A DNA stretch of 29,813 nt from Psilocybe azurescens. Taxonomy: Eukaryota; Basidiomycota; Agaricomycetes; Agaricales; Agrocybaceae. The stretch lies in assembly GCA_023853785.1 (NCBI GenBank), contig JAJIRX010000217.1, positions 1-29,813 of the forward strand, given 5' to 3'. Positions within the stretch are counted from its first letter, which is position 1. Every line of letters starts with the position of its first letter. Below the pieces are notes generated by a model. It did not search any database. It saw only the letters and a program-made list of their open reading frames with translations, and was not told where the DNA came from. The position numbers and the translations under genes were made by a program. Shown here piece after piece: positions 12,077 to 23,408 of this stretch.

Positions 12077-13001
12077 GGGCTTTATCACTGTCGAGTGGGT
12101 TGTGGGTCGAATAGTACGACTCGATTGCTTAGGACCCCCATTGGTTCGCGGGAGGTACCGCTCGGCATTCCTCCGGCTTATATCGTATGAGCCATCGGAG
12201 TTTAAAATTAATGCGGTGGCCTATAAACAAATTTTCACAGCTGTACTCTTCCTTGTTCCTCTGTCTTCGATGTTGTTAACGTCAAACTCCCTTCGCCTTT
12301 TGGTTCAAATGGTCAGTCCACCTTTCTGTTATTTTGTTATCCTTCTTCTTCCCTCTACCATCTCGAGAACGATGAATAAGAATTCACATATCAAGCTCAA
12401 CAGTCTTAGGGATTTATCCCACTGCTGATCCCATTCTGCAATTCTGACACACCCTTATCTTTGACTTTGTTCTATTTTTTTCGATTGTACTGACCCTCTT
12501 ACCCAGACTTCGGACAACGATTGTCGTTCTCATCTTTGAACTTTAATGTCTCTGGTTCGGCTACTACCGTGCCAGTACTCCGCCGTTCGCACCATTGAAG
12601 TTTACACATTACTATTCGACATGTGAATGGGAGTGTTCTACGAGTCGGATGAGACGTTATTCGTTTTCTACATTCCTCGGTTGTATATCCCTGTTGTACC
12701 CCTTCATGTGTATCGTCATTTGTCTATAATTCATGCTTCTTTTCCTATCTTTATGATCTTTTGTGTTCGTTGGCTTATGCCTCAGTGTCTTTGCGCTTGG
12801 GCATCCGAGTAAGATAATTCTGTGAGGGGTGCAACTGGCTGCAATGAAGATTTTACGCGTCGTCGGCGCAATGAAATTTTTGTTGCCATTTGTCATTGGA
12901 AGAGACTTTGCTAACCGTGCGAACTTTGATGCATTATGTAATATGAACATGAGCCACCAGTGCTCTCGCTGCGAATTACTTCACTCATCTCCCTCATCAA
13001 T
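12077..13001. promoter_or_regulatory. Shared divergent promoter region of UPF3 and SYF2
   Basis: The two start codons face away from each other across 925 bp with no coding signal between. The segment has several C/T-rich stretches, for example around 12245-12290 and 12340-12365, which are typical of fungal core promoters. The last bases before SYF2 (12975-13001) are also pyrimidine-rich. No specific factor site was identified with confidence. Confidence 0.5.
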
Positions 13002-14230
13002 ATGCCGCCACGAACAAAGAAGGGCAAAAACCTGCACCCAAGAAAGCAGCAGAAGCCACACCGCCACCTGTTGACCCAGAAACAACCGGCGACGAGATCG
13101 CGGAAGATGTGACAATGGCTAGCGTTGAAGAGAGTAATTCTGGCTCGGGCAAGTCTGGAGATGTCACACCAACAGAACCAGAGGCTGGGGCGAAACTTGA
13201 AACGAAGAAAATGACACTGGAGGAGCGGAAAGCTAAGCTGGACCAGCTGCGCAAGAAGATGGTGCATTTCGCTCTCATTCTCGACCTGCAACGACGTATG
13301 GATCGCTTACTGTGACTTTCTGACTTCTAGGCCGCTTCAACGAAGGCCAATCGTACTGCACTCGTTGAAGAGTCTGCAAAGGCGAAGGTTACTGCTCGAG
13401 ACGCTGCTCGGTTAGACAGGCAGCGGAAGTTGGCCGAAACACTGCGTTTGAAGGCAGACGCAGAGGAAAGGGGCGAGGACGTGGAGCGACAGAAGAATTG
13501 GGAGTATACCATTGAAGAGAATGATGAATGGGAGAAAAGCTTGCTCGCAAGAAGCGGAGAGCAGACTTCGAGTTCCATGGTACGTTCTGTGTGCTATCGC
13601 CTGGTAAAGCGAGTTGAATATACTGACATGATTGTCACTTTCCACCAGACGATGCGCATGCTGCCCGGAGACGGTACAAGAAAGACTTAGACCTCATCAA
13701 GCCCGACCTCACCTCGTATAATAAGCAGAAAGCTATCGCTATGGGCCAGAACGCTGGTGCTCTAGTGGGATTCGATCCAATTGCAGGATCTTCGTCCGAG
13801 GTGGCCATCAGCCAGGAACAAAGACTGGCCGCGGAAGACCTTTACAGGGATGCGAACACACTTATCTATGGCGACAGCAAACCTTCAGAGGATGCCATTG
13901 ACAGAGTAGTCAGCAAGATTAACAAGGAGTCAGTATTATTGCTTGTGCAACCCCATCTGGCTTTCGTTCTAATCTTTTGCGTCTATCTTTAGTATCGACA
14001 AGAAGGGCAAATTCTCTCGCAAGCGCCTCAACGAAGAAGAGGGCGATATCACATATATCAACGAGCACAATCGCGTTTTCAACAAAAGGTATTTATCAGC
14101 TTTATTATGGACTCCTTTCGTCATTTGCTAAATGGTCCGCCTTCCTTTTTTTCAAAAAAAGATTGCCCGTTACTACGACAAATATACGGCCGAGATTCGC
14201 GCTAGCTTCGAACGAGGGACAGCTCTCTAA
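13002..14230 (+). CDS. SYF2: Pre-mRNA-splicing factor SYF2
   Basis: SYF2 is a component of the NineTeen (Prp19) complex that stabilises the catalytic spliceosome and is also tied to cell-cycle progression. Exons: 13002-13261, 13331-13579, 13649-13928, 13993-14088, 14162-14230; about 318 residues, normal for fungi. Starts MPPRTKKGK, then a Pro/Ala/Glu-rich N-terminus, a coiled coil (TLEERKAKLDQLRKKM), the signature ERGEDVERQKNWEYTIEEND, then HAARRRYKKDLDLIKPDL and the C-terminal block VFNKKIARYYDKYTAEIRAS. Three single A bases are missing relative to the conserved frame: at the five-A run 13026-13030, near 13552 and at the four-A run 14084-14087. Everything else is strongly conserved, so sequence error is likelier than a dead gene. 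It is divergent with UPF3. Confidence 0.92.
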
Positions 14231-15033
14231 ATGCACCCTCGTTTTCTTCCATGTTTCCGCTCGAGCTTGCAAGCATCCTCCTGAAGCATTATCACATTCT
14301 GGAAACCCGCGAGTTCAGTTTTGAAAACACCATTGCACCTTTTTATCTCCGTTTTGTATCGCTAATTTAATGCTGTAATATTGTAAACACACGACACGAA
14401 ACTAGACAACAGGACTATCTAGAGTCTACTCAATTGACATCAGTGGTCTAAAAGAGTGCGCAGCCCGTGGTCACCGTCCCGCTCAAGTTACTTTCTCCAG
14501 AAAACCGTGTTTCAATCGGGATTTCTGTTGGGTTCGTCTAACGTCGGTCTTTACTCAATTGTATCATCGATTTTTTCTCTCAGGATTACCAGACCATCCA
14601 TATTGATCGCCAACCTTTGCAATGTTCTAATTCTGGTGGCTATCAAACGCAGCGTCGCCCAGCAAAATGTTGTGATGAAGTATAAGGATCATAGTGGCAG
14701 TTATACCTTCATAAATGAAGGCTTCTTTCTGATCTGATAACTCTTGAATCCCAACCAAAGTTTTGAGAAACTTGACGAGTTGTTGTTACCATTATATGCT
14801 GCTAAAATTCTTGACATGTCCCCAATCCCACAATAATCTCATGGCTAGCCATTTGGACGATTCAAAAATGTGTAAAGTCCCCTATCGCCAAACTTCTATC
14901 ACCATCGCCTAAGAGGAAACTACAGGACGGTGAGCATTATAGCTACGGTTCTCTTCTTTTTCTAAGACACTCCCTACATTTCCTGAAAGAATTACTACTT
15001 TTTCAGTTTTGTATTCACTTCTCATGACCGGAT
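14231..15033. other. Intergenic region downstream of SYF2
   Basis: No recognisable gene. A plus-strand ORF at 14456-14737 (93 codons) is hydrophobic in places but has no family resemblance and no supporting splice signals. The SYF2 3' UTR should occupy the first few hundred bases. Confidence 0.5.
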
Positions 15034-15650
15034 TCAACATATGTAACGCCTCTGGGGTAAAAAACCCTGGAAGTTTTTGTCTCGAAGTATTCTAAGACGA
15101 GAAGAGATGACGGCTAGTCCAGGGTTACCACCAACTTTGTTAATCCAGCAAACTCTCACTGGATTAGGACTGGCTGGGAGCTTATTGCATTCAGAGATAC
15201 GAGCTCCCAGAACAGGCGTGGATGGCACCTCAACTGCACAGACGAATTTGTCAATTTTACCTTCACCGGCTTCAATTCGGAGCCCATTATTACTCGCGAC
15301 TGAGCTCGCAAAGCTCGAGTAAGTACATTGCTCATGCAGCCGCCCTCTATTTTGTACTTATTCAATAAAGTAGTGCCATCCATCCATCCTATCCCTCTAA
15401 TTATAACACGACATCTAGGCTTCCAAACGTCACGGTACATGTTGAGCAAGCGGCAAGCCTGGTTGTCTTCAATTTGGTTGTACATATGCGCTGATCTATA
15501 ACGAGTTCCCAAAGAGCAATTAAAATTCATCGTGTCGCGGCCTTGATAAGAGTCCAAGACGGTCAACGACCAACTGAAACTGATACCAGAGCCAAGAAAC
15601 CCGCTATGTTTTAACGCGATAGTTAAACGCCAGTCCAGCTCAGACCACAC
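15034..15650 (-). CDS. Possible hypothetical protein, fragmentary
   Basis: Two adjoining minus-strand frames look mildly protein-like. One runs from 15650 (HSGFLGSGISFSWSLTVLDS then QGRDTMNFNCSLG). The other covers about 15034-15340 (GLRIEAGEGKIDKFVCAVEV, then VRVCWINKVGGNPGLAVISS). They could be exons of one gene joined by an intron around 15330-15500, but no junction was fixed and no family was recognised. The plus strand carries an open frame over the same 15077-15322 stretch, ending at a GTAAGT, so the coding strand is not certain. Treat it as a candidate only. Confidence 0.22.
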
Positions 15651-15817
15651 TCTGTAGCATGTCCACTGACATTCCCGCCATGTTTCCGTTAGAATGATTC
15701 TCTAGCTTGTTGAAATTCTACAGGAGACGTCCGAGTCAGCTTCTCGATGTATATTTAAAGAGACTCAGAAATGCTGTTTCTAATCTGTCGTAGTTTGCTA
15801 CATTCGACTGGCTTCAA

Positions 15818-17543
15818 CTACTCAACCAATTCTGCATACAAAACTTTCTCGAACCTCGCAACAATCTCGAACACTTCCTTATCTGGCATTGGAATCACTT
15901 GTGTCCCAAAAACAGAAGCTACTCCTGTTGTTGGGTCTATGTGGAAGAACGTATGTGCCCACCCCCACCCTGTCATATCGAAATATCAGAAACGCTGTTC
16001 GGACTCACAAGATATACGCACAAAATCCAGATCCTTTCTTTCTTCTACCAGGCCAATCAGTATCGGTCAGCCCAAAGGCAGTGCCCCATTGTGCTACAGC
16101 GCCCGTTGGCATACAAGGGTCGAGAGTCAAAAGTCGGCTCAGAGACCTCGACGCTGTTTCATGGAGCGCTGGTTCGAAAAGTGATCGTACACTCTCAGCG
16201 CTTATGATCCCCTTTGGAATCTTTCCGGCTGTGTGAAAATCGGAGATGTCAAATTGAGAGATAATGAAGAAGTAGATCGGTTGTGACATACATTTGATCT
16301 GCAATAAATGGCGCAGGAGTTGCAGGTAACCTTTCAACGAGGCATATAGTCCATCTCCTCCCATATGACAGGCCACTGCAGAATAATGAGTATCGATTAC
16401 AGTATGATCTTCGATCTCTTTAGCAGATAATGTCGTACCTTTGGCAGGATCTTGCTCGATGATTTTAGATTGATTAGCCCATCGTTCAAACTTATCACCG
16501 CGTCGGTACGTGAGATCAACAAGCGTTTCTTTAATATCCGGAGTGAGATAGAACGAAGCCATCATTCCGAGTGGTTTAAAAACTTTATCCTGGCTAATCG
16601 AGGCTTGCTTCAGAAAATAGGTTATTAAAGCACCCAAGAAGACAACATACAGATACTTCTCCAAGCTCTGACCGGTGACCCTTTCAATTACAAACCCGAT
16701 GATATCAGAGCCCCAGCCGTTTGACCCTGATGTAGCAACGACGTTATTATAGTTAGATTGACAAACAATACGACTGTGAATAACGTGGCCCACAATTCGC
16801 TCCTGGTTCGAATAGAACAGGAATGCCAGGGAGGTCTCCCTAGACGTCAGAACTGATTAGTACTTGCATGCTGCATAAGACCTTGACAATTGTCACCTTA
16901 ATGATAGAAATAAATCGAGAGACCGGGTCTTCCAAGTCATGCGACGCAATGTAGGCCTCGTTTAGTCTGTCAGGTCTTACTTCTTTGGAAGGGTAGTAAA
17001 GTCCACTTGTATAATCCAGAATATGCTTATACCGCATTATCGTCTTTGCAGGTTTGTATGTTAGAACTTCAGCCATCTGATTATCCACGATAACTAGATT
17101 GGAGAACTCTGGCAAGTACTCAGAGATCGGAGTCTCGAGCGTTATTTTCCCTTGTTCAACTAATTGGAGACCAGCAATCTGTGGATGTGTAGTCAGTTCT
17201 CATCCCCTTGTAAGCCTGAGAGACGCTCATCAACTTACATGGACGATCAGTTTGGATTGGCCGCACATCCAAAATACACTGTCCTCGTTTATCTTTCCGC
17301 TCTCTTCATCGTTGACGACGTTGTGGCCCCAGGTTTTGAGATAGAGCTCTTCCTCAACAGATGTTACACCGAAAAGAAACCCAGGGATCTTCTTCTCCTG
17401 TACAACTTGGGCCTATGATACGGAAATCAAGCGACCAATGAACAACTTTCCATCACTGGTTCCTATATATCGATGAACAAATGCGCGAGGCTTACCGCCA
17501 GCCTATCTAGGAACTCTTTCCCCGATTCTGGTAAAAACACCAT
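15818..17543 (-). CDS. Beta-lactamase-family serine hydrolase, predicted inactive paralog
   Basis: The family (Beta-lactamase fold, PF00144: class C lactamases, esterases, LovD-type acyltransferases) uses Ser-x-x-Lys, Tyr and a C-terminal H/K-x-G motif. Nine exons read without any frameshift: 17496-17543, 17239-17397, 16897-17178, 16794-16839, 16651-16726, 16439-16593, 16292-16375, 16022-16228, 15818-15969; 402 residues. Seen in order: PGFLFGV, FWMCGQSKLIV (residues 58-68), HILDYTSGLYYP, LFEPGANWSNGWGSDIIGF, VTGQSLEKYL, VFKPLGM, CHMGGDGLYASLKGYLQLLR, AQWGTAFGL. The nucleophile position is Gly62 instead of Ser, Lys65 remains, and the aligned catalytic Tyr is Asn181. It lacks a clear signal peptide. 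Same intron positions as the gene at 24139-25831, so they are duplicates. Likely a pseudo-enzyme, or one with a changed role. Confidence 0.9.
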
Positions 17544-17743
17544 GTTGCCTTAGACGAAAGTGAAAGCGAAAGGGCGAATGTTAGAACAAATCGAGTACCA
17601 TTTATAGTGGGTGGTTACTAGTGCATATGTGCAATCACAAAAGACCTATTTTTAGCTATTTAGTATGTACATCATCTGCGTATGCCAGTTTCCATATCCG
17701 CAGCGCGCTATTTTGGAGATGGAGTTTATCTTCAGGCCTGGAA

Positions 17744-18732
17744 TTAAGAGCAGAAGGTAAGAGTGTAGTTGGCTTTCTTGTTAGAGTCACAATTCCAGAT
17801 GACAGTGCCACTAGATTTGATAGGCGTAGGCGTACGATTTGGGGTAGCTGTTCTTGAAATAGCCGTGAAAGCCACGCCTGTCAAGAAGCACCGTATCAAT
17901 GAAGTTTCAAGCTCGGGCATGTTGCAGCAGTATTATGAGATATAGAACAACAGTTGGCGGAATTGGTTATTAATAAAGATAAGTAGGTGTAAAATCAAAG
18001 AAAGTTGAAGAAAGTAACAATGCTGACTTGAATCTCCGTCGAGGTTTGCAGAGCCACTCTTGTATCCAACCGGGAATCCTGAAGAATCAAATGGATTCTT
18101 CAATTGATTCGGGCCTAAAATAAACACAGTAGTCAACATCCTCTCTGTCTGTGTGGGAAGAAAGATACTCACAGTTCGGACCCAGGTCAGCTGGGCAAGG
18201 AGTGCAGCCAACGTTGTTATCGATACGCATGAGTAGTTTGTAACCGTTCACAAGGGAGACTGAAGATATAGATGATCAGATTCGATAACACTGAAATTTT
18301 GGAAAGATCTCACCATCATAGTAGTTTTCCGGATCCTTCACGTGTGTATTCAGCAATTGTGGGGGAGGTGCGCCCTACATTGAGGAATGTGAGCCAGTAT
18401 ATACAATTAAGTTTGAGTGAAGAAGTCGTACGGTTCCAGTGTGGGGTCACATTGTAGGCCACCGTTGCAGCCTCCATACGGACAGGATTTTAGGCCTGAG
18501 TTGTAGCTGAAATCGCAATCACGGCGACCCTGTGATCAAGTTGTCTCAATTTCTACGTTAGCGTTAAAATCTTGCGAGAAAATTTCCCAGACACGGCCAG
18601 TTGTCGGGAATCGTAAGGCTGACCTTAGTGAATGCTCGATAGTTCTATTGAAATAACCTTGTGTAATATTGTCCTACCCAGTCTGAAAGTTCTGAGCATT
18701 TTGTGCGACGTTCAAATCAGTGTACATCTTTT
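17744..18732 (-). pseudogene. Thaumatin-like protein, decayed copy
   Basis: Clear thaumatin-family pieces occur in order: MYTDLNVAQNAQNFQTG (about 18685-18728), VSLTIPDNW, RRDCDFSYNSGLKSCPYGGC and NGGLQCDPTLE (about 18430-18530), YYDVSLVNGYKLLMRIDNN, CTPCPADLGPNCPNQLKNPF, VGYKSGSANLDGD, NSANCCSISHNTAATCPS, HGYFKNSYPKSYAYAY, SSGTVIWNCDSNKKANYTLT ending FCS and stop at 17744. Intact relatives are secreted, disulfide-rich proteins of about 220-260 residues, often beta-1,3-glucan binding. Damage: no signal peptide or N-terminal strand is found, a donor near 18575 and an acceptor near 17964 lack GT/AG, there are stops after CPS, a shift occurs before SSGTV, and family cysteines are replaced by Tyr (VGYKS, NSYPK). 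Read errors could explain the shifts, but not all these changes together. Confidence 0.65.
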
Positions 18733-20617
18733 GCATAGTTAAATTCAAATCATGCGAGGCATATATAGGAAGACAAACAGTGATGCGTGCGCACTGAGCA
18801 CTAAATTCTTGTGAATTGCCCACAGGTTTAATTTCTGACCACATACTCAGGCGTCCAGTTTTATGATTATTCCGAAAGCAACTGTCCTTCTGGTTTGGTG
18901 TATCCTTCGATAATACAAATGGCTCTCCGTTTCTATTCTGCGGATCGTTCGCCGAAGTCGACTATACCGTGACCTTCTGTCCAGAAAAGGGAGGTTGAAT
19001 CTGATTTGCTGATTTGCGTGCAACGATATAGCATAAATATGTAAACGAGCTGGCTTTATTTTGCCAAATAGAATGTGTTTACCTGTTATAGAGTCAAGAC
19101 ACTTGCAAACGCTGCGGAGCGCTTGTGCCCGTATGCGGGCTTGGCAGTTCGGATTCTGAGTCCATGTCATTTGAAGAGGAGTTCACAGCGTCGGCCACTT
19201 CCGTAACCACCCACATACAATAAACAAGACTGAAATAATCACACACAACTTTAATGTCCTTGTCGTAAAGGTTTCGAGTCTTAGCCGCCTGCATGGCTTC
19301 CTCCTGGAGCCTTTGATGTACTCAATTAGCAGTTACCTTTCTCCACTCGATTTTAACGATTTAATGCTGGTCGGAACTTTTGAATTGACCGAGCTCTAGC
19401 CCAACTGCATTCGAGGCTTATAAAGATCTCTTGAAGCAAAGTTCAATTTTATGCAATTTTTACACAGGGTCTAATTCTTTTTCAGACCTGCTATCAACCG
19501 TTAGTATAATGTGGTTATCCATGATCTAGCTAGACTTACAAATGAGGTCGGTATAAGAATACTGAACTACCTTGGATCTTATTCTAAGCTTAATCTCCTT
19601 ACCATCTGAATAATTGTCGCATCCCCTGACAAGCCGTTCACATATGCGGAGAACGGCATGTCTCGTCGGAAGGTTGTTTATTGCTGAGTATTAGCCCGAG
19701 ATAATTCAACAGCTTGTTTTATTTAAGCAAGCAAACCGCAGCGTTTGAGTTTACTTATACTTTTGAATATTTATGTGAAGGCCTGTATGAATCCTGACGC
19801 AGATTTTCTCCTCAGTCACAATGATAGCGTCCCACAGTATTGTTGATGACCCCATTAAATAGTGAACAATGTATAGAATATAAGAACACCATGAGATATT
19901 GGGAAGATTGATGAAACATAGCCACTCCTATGTGTGGTGGTCTGAAGTTGTGACATGATAATGAGCTGTCAGCCAGAGAAGATTAAAATGGCGCTGTACA
20001 GGAAACTGTGCACTGAGAACGGCTATGACACTCAGAGAATTGTGTAAGTACTAGCTTGCTTATTCACTGATTACTGATATATGGCCTAACTCGATACCCG
20101 AACCGGGAAAATCTATAAATAGTTTCAGAATGAAGTAATGCGGCATTGGCGCTACTTCTTAGCCTCCTTGAGGACAGGCTTTGTGACATACCGACAAACG
20201 CGGCGTAGAATAAATTCAATAAGGAGCACTCGTCGATATATATGAACGTACTAATTGAGATGATGTTAGCCTGGATCGAGGAAGAAATAGTACAGAGCTT
20301 AGGAAAATAGCATGAAGTTGAATCTTAACCACCAGTGACCCCCAGGGTAGCTGATATGGTGTCGATGTTCAGAGTTTGGATGGAGTATATGAAAGTACAC
20401 GGGAATTTAAGGCTGGCAAAATTATAATATGAACATTACAATGCATTCCCAAAGGCCGCGTCCGTCGCTCAGGTTCTTGTTAAACGGACCCAACTCCCTC
20501 TGTTTGGCTTACTTGCTCTTTGTGTGCATGCGCCAGACAGCAATATATTTAAGATGAGAGAATTTGAAGTCTACCTTCATCAGATTTTACTGTCCAACTC
20601 CCCTGCCCTTTCTTGAC
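18733..20617. other. AT-rich gene-free stretch upstream of the NRPS-like gene
   Basis: Short frames such as 19094-19294 minus (66 codons) and 18847-19170 minus (107 codons) match nothing recognised and do not join by credible splice sites. From about 19320 on, the DNA is visibly richer in A/T than the flanking housekeeping genes. A TATA-like AATATATTTAAG lies at about 20541-20552, roughly 70 bases before the start of the adenylation gene. Nothing else was supported. Confidence 0.5.
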
Positions 20618-23019
20618 ATGAGCCAAGATCCTCAAATCCCAATTCCGTCCTGCACTCAGGGAATGGGTAGTAAAACATTTAAATCGCCTCCCCTGACCCC
20701 CTTATCTCAGCACTCCAGAGATATTCGATTGGCATTTCAAAATAGTCGTCATCATCCATTCTATGTCTACCAGGAAGATGCCGCACATGGTAGTAAGATC
20801 ACTACGGTAGCTTGGGAGGACGCTGTAAAAGCCATCTACCGTATTGCAAATTCGGTAACCAGGAATTTAGGCTCACTAAAAGACGGCATTACCAAACCAC
20901 TTGTGGGACTATACTGTTCATCAGGTACCCATACCTTTTTTGAGTTAAGCTTGGCAATGACTATGTTATATAGAAAGTCTGACATATATGCTTGCTATGA
21001 TTGGGGTTATCCGCGCTGGCTTTCCTCTTTTCCTCATCTCAGATAGGACGTCTCCCGCTTCCCTTGAGCATCTCATTGTTAAGAGCGGAGTCACCCACAT
21101 TCTAATTAACGATAATGACCAAAAATTGTCTACCCGGCTTTGGGGAGTCCGAAGGAATCTGAAGGAGGATGTCACAGTATCCATAATTCCTTCTCGGTCC
21201 GAATTATTTGGCAATGGAGAGACAGAAGTCCCAGCACCTGTGCAACCTAGCTTGGAGGATCAATGCTTGATTATTCACTCTTCAGGTTGGAAGATGTCTT
21301 GACCATTATTTTCGCTCAAAATTGCTGACAAACGGTGTTAATAGGCTCTACAGCACTGCCTGAACTGAACCGGTGGACCCACTGCATGATGCATAACGTT
21401 CTGTGGCATACGTGTGCGTATTTTAACAGTCCGTTATGTTCACTTATCTCAATTGTTTCGACTTTGCTTTTAACAGGGTACGGAGAGAAAGATATATGCG
21501 GCGAAGTAATGTCGACACCAGCCATCCCTATGGGAGGTCCAACGGGCATCATGCAAGCTCTTTTGCTGTATGTATCAGACTTATAGTACATTGAGTGATT
21601 CTCAAAGGTCTCTCTCGTACAGGCCTCGAGTGGAGTAATTATTTCTGGCTTTCCGCCATCATCTCCTCCACCTTCGCCTACGCTGGAGAATGTCTGGAAC
21701 AGCATAATCGCTACTCGAGCAACATATGGGTTCATTCTCCATTCATTTTTAGCGGTGAGAATTATTGCTGCCCCTATTCAAGCTGGTCTTTTACCTTGCA
21801 ACCAGATATGGTTGGAAGACGATGATAAGGTCGAGAAATTAGCTAAGCTACAAGGAGTGGTACGCCTTTTGTCCGTTTTGGAAAATATTCACAACTAAGG
21901 ATGGTTTAGATGTTTGCCGGAGCGCCATTGTCCAAAGACGTTGGGGATAAACTGGCAGTGAAAGGAGTAAATGTCATGACGCTCTATGGGTCGTGAGTGA
22001 TGCGAAGTTTAAAACCGGAGTTCTAACTGATTATCATGTTAAAGATCTGAGGCTGGCCTACTGAATAAAGCCTTTACGAGTAGTAAGAGGAAGCCATAAA
22101 ACTTTACTATCTGCTAGTTGACGATAACGTATAGAAAATCGTGGAATGGATTGGGAATGGTTCACATTCCATCCCCTTATCTATCCCACATTTCGTAACA
22201 AATCAGAAGATGGTATGGGAGAGCTCGTGCTGAAAGTAGGTCCTTTCTACTATACGGATAGATTGGTGTATATATCACTGTTGCTGCAGACCGGCGCCAC
22301 ACACACAACTACTAGGACTAATACAGTTGTGGATGGAGTTCCCGCTTACGCCACAGGTGATCTCCTAGAGCGCCATCCAACTTTTCCATCTCTTTGGAGA
22401 TTTGTTTCGCGCGTAACAGATCAGGAGACCATAGGCGCCGGAGGACCAAAGGTGTGTGGCACCTAAATATATTTTTAACACTAAATTTAAAGAGTATAGA
22501 TTAATGTTGTGGCCTTGGGTAAGCAACTTCCTTTAAGCACCCGACTCCACCCACTTCTTAACTAACTTGTCCTCATGAATACTTAGCGAAGATGATAATG
22601 ACGGATCCGCTAATCTCTGGAGCCGTCCTGGTCAGCCAAAGTGTTGGGGTTTCCAATGTATTTGGTGTAATTATCGAGCCGGCACACAATGACTTCAGCG
22701 GTCCCGATGCACTCGAGATTTTCAAAGCTAATATATGGCAAGTTTGGGCTGGTACCATACTTTTGGGCTTACTAAGACAATATTTTAGGCCTACTATCGA
22801 GCGCTACAATGCCATTACTCACGATCCGGCAAGGGTATTCAAAAGTGGAAGTGCAGTCAGCATTGAGCCTTGGTAATAAGGCTGACCCCAAACCCATTTC
22901 AACAGAACATTATTGTGGCGTCTCCTCAGAAGCCATTTATCTATGGAGATAAGGGTATGCCCCGGAGAAAAGAGGTAATCAGTGCATATCGGGCAGAGAT
23001 AGAGGCACTTGCTATCTGA
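20618..23019 (+). CDS. Stand-alone adenylation-domain (NRPS-like, AMP-binding) protein
   Basis: Adenylate-forming domains activate a carboxylic or amino acid with ATP. Fourteen exons: 20618-20924, 20974-21285, 21345-21413, 21477-21567, 21623-21754, 21783-21859, 21910-21992, 22045-22079, 22135-22235, 22290-22451, 22500-22518, 22587-22737, 22789-22844, 22906-23019; about 569 residues. Motifs: IIHSSGSTALPELN (core A3), VMFAGAPLSKDVGDKLAVKG, NVMTLYGSSEAG (A5), DAYATGD-like VDGVPAYATGDLLERHP (A7), ISGAVLV, and the end NIIVASPQKPFIYGDKG with PRRKEV (A10). The protein stops there, with no carrier, reductase or thioesterase domain, unlike typical basidiomycete A-T-R enzymes. A3 lacks the usual Gly-x-Pro-Lys and the A8 region is weak. 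Junctions 4/5, 5/6 and 13/14 are off by one or two bases. It may be a decaying gene. Confidence 0.75.
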
Positions 23020-23354
23020 GCACCCAGCCGCTTCGTGAATACCGTTATAGTCTTTCTAGAGAACCACGTAACGTACCAAGTTCCATATGAATGTCACATA
23101 CCAGTACTATAGAACTGCGAATATTTTCAAAGTCAATGTTTGTCGGGTTCAGGACGCTGATCAATTTAAGAGCTAGAATCAGAAGGCAACGGATCGCAGT
23201 GAAGCCAAAGTGTTTTCAGCTGGATTACAAGTGGCGACTCGGAGTGAGGTTTGCTTGTTGCGGTGGATCAGTACCATTGCCGCGTCGTTGTGTCAATTTT
23301 ATCAGTCCGACTCAAGTCCGACCGTGACTAAATAAGCTGCCTGTCGCTAGTCCT
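23020..23354. other. Gap between the adenylation gene and the MITE-like element
   Basis: No carrier-protein or reductase-domain remnant was recognised after the stop at 23019. A plus-strand ORF at 23091-23327 (78 codons) is basic and arginine-rich, with no recognisable family. The segment simply separates the gene from the inverted-repeat element. Confidence 0.5.
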
Positions 23355-23408
23355 TTTTTTTACGACACCGTCCGAACCGTGTCAGGAAGTTCTTATGTAA
23401 TCTTCGGA
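23355..23408 (+). repeat. Left terminal inverted repeat
   Basis: Partner of 23757-23810, with 7 mismatches and no gaps in 54 bases. It starts in a run of T and ends TAATCTTCGGA. Confidence 0.75.

Noticed and set aside
18847..19294. Overlapping minus-strand frames upstream of the thaumatin relic, considered as its first exons
   Set aside because: They contain no signal peptide or thaumatin N-terminal strand and do not splice in phase to the MYTDLNVA block.
19991..20050. Short plus-strand frame followed by GTAAGT, looking like a first exon
   Set aside because: No downstream acceptor leads to a recognisable coding segment; a chance donor is likely.
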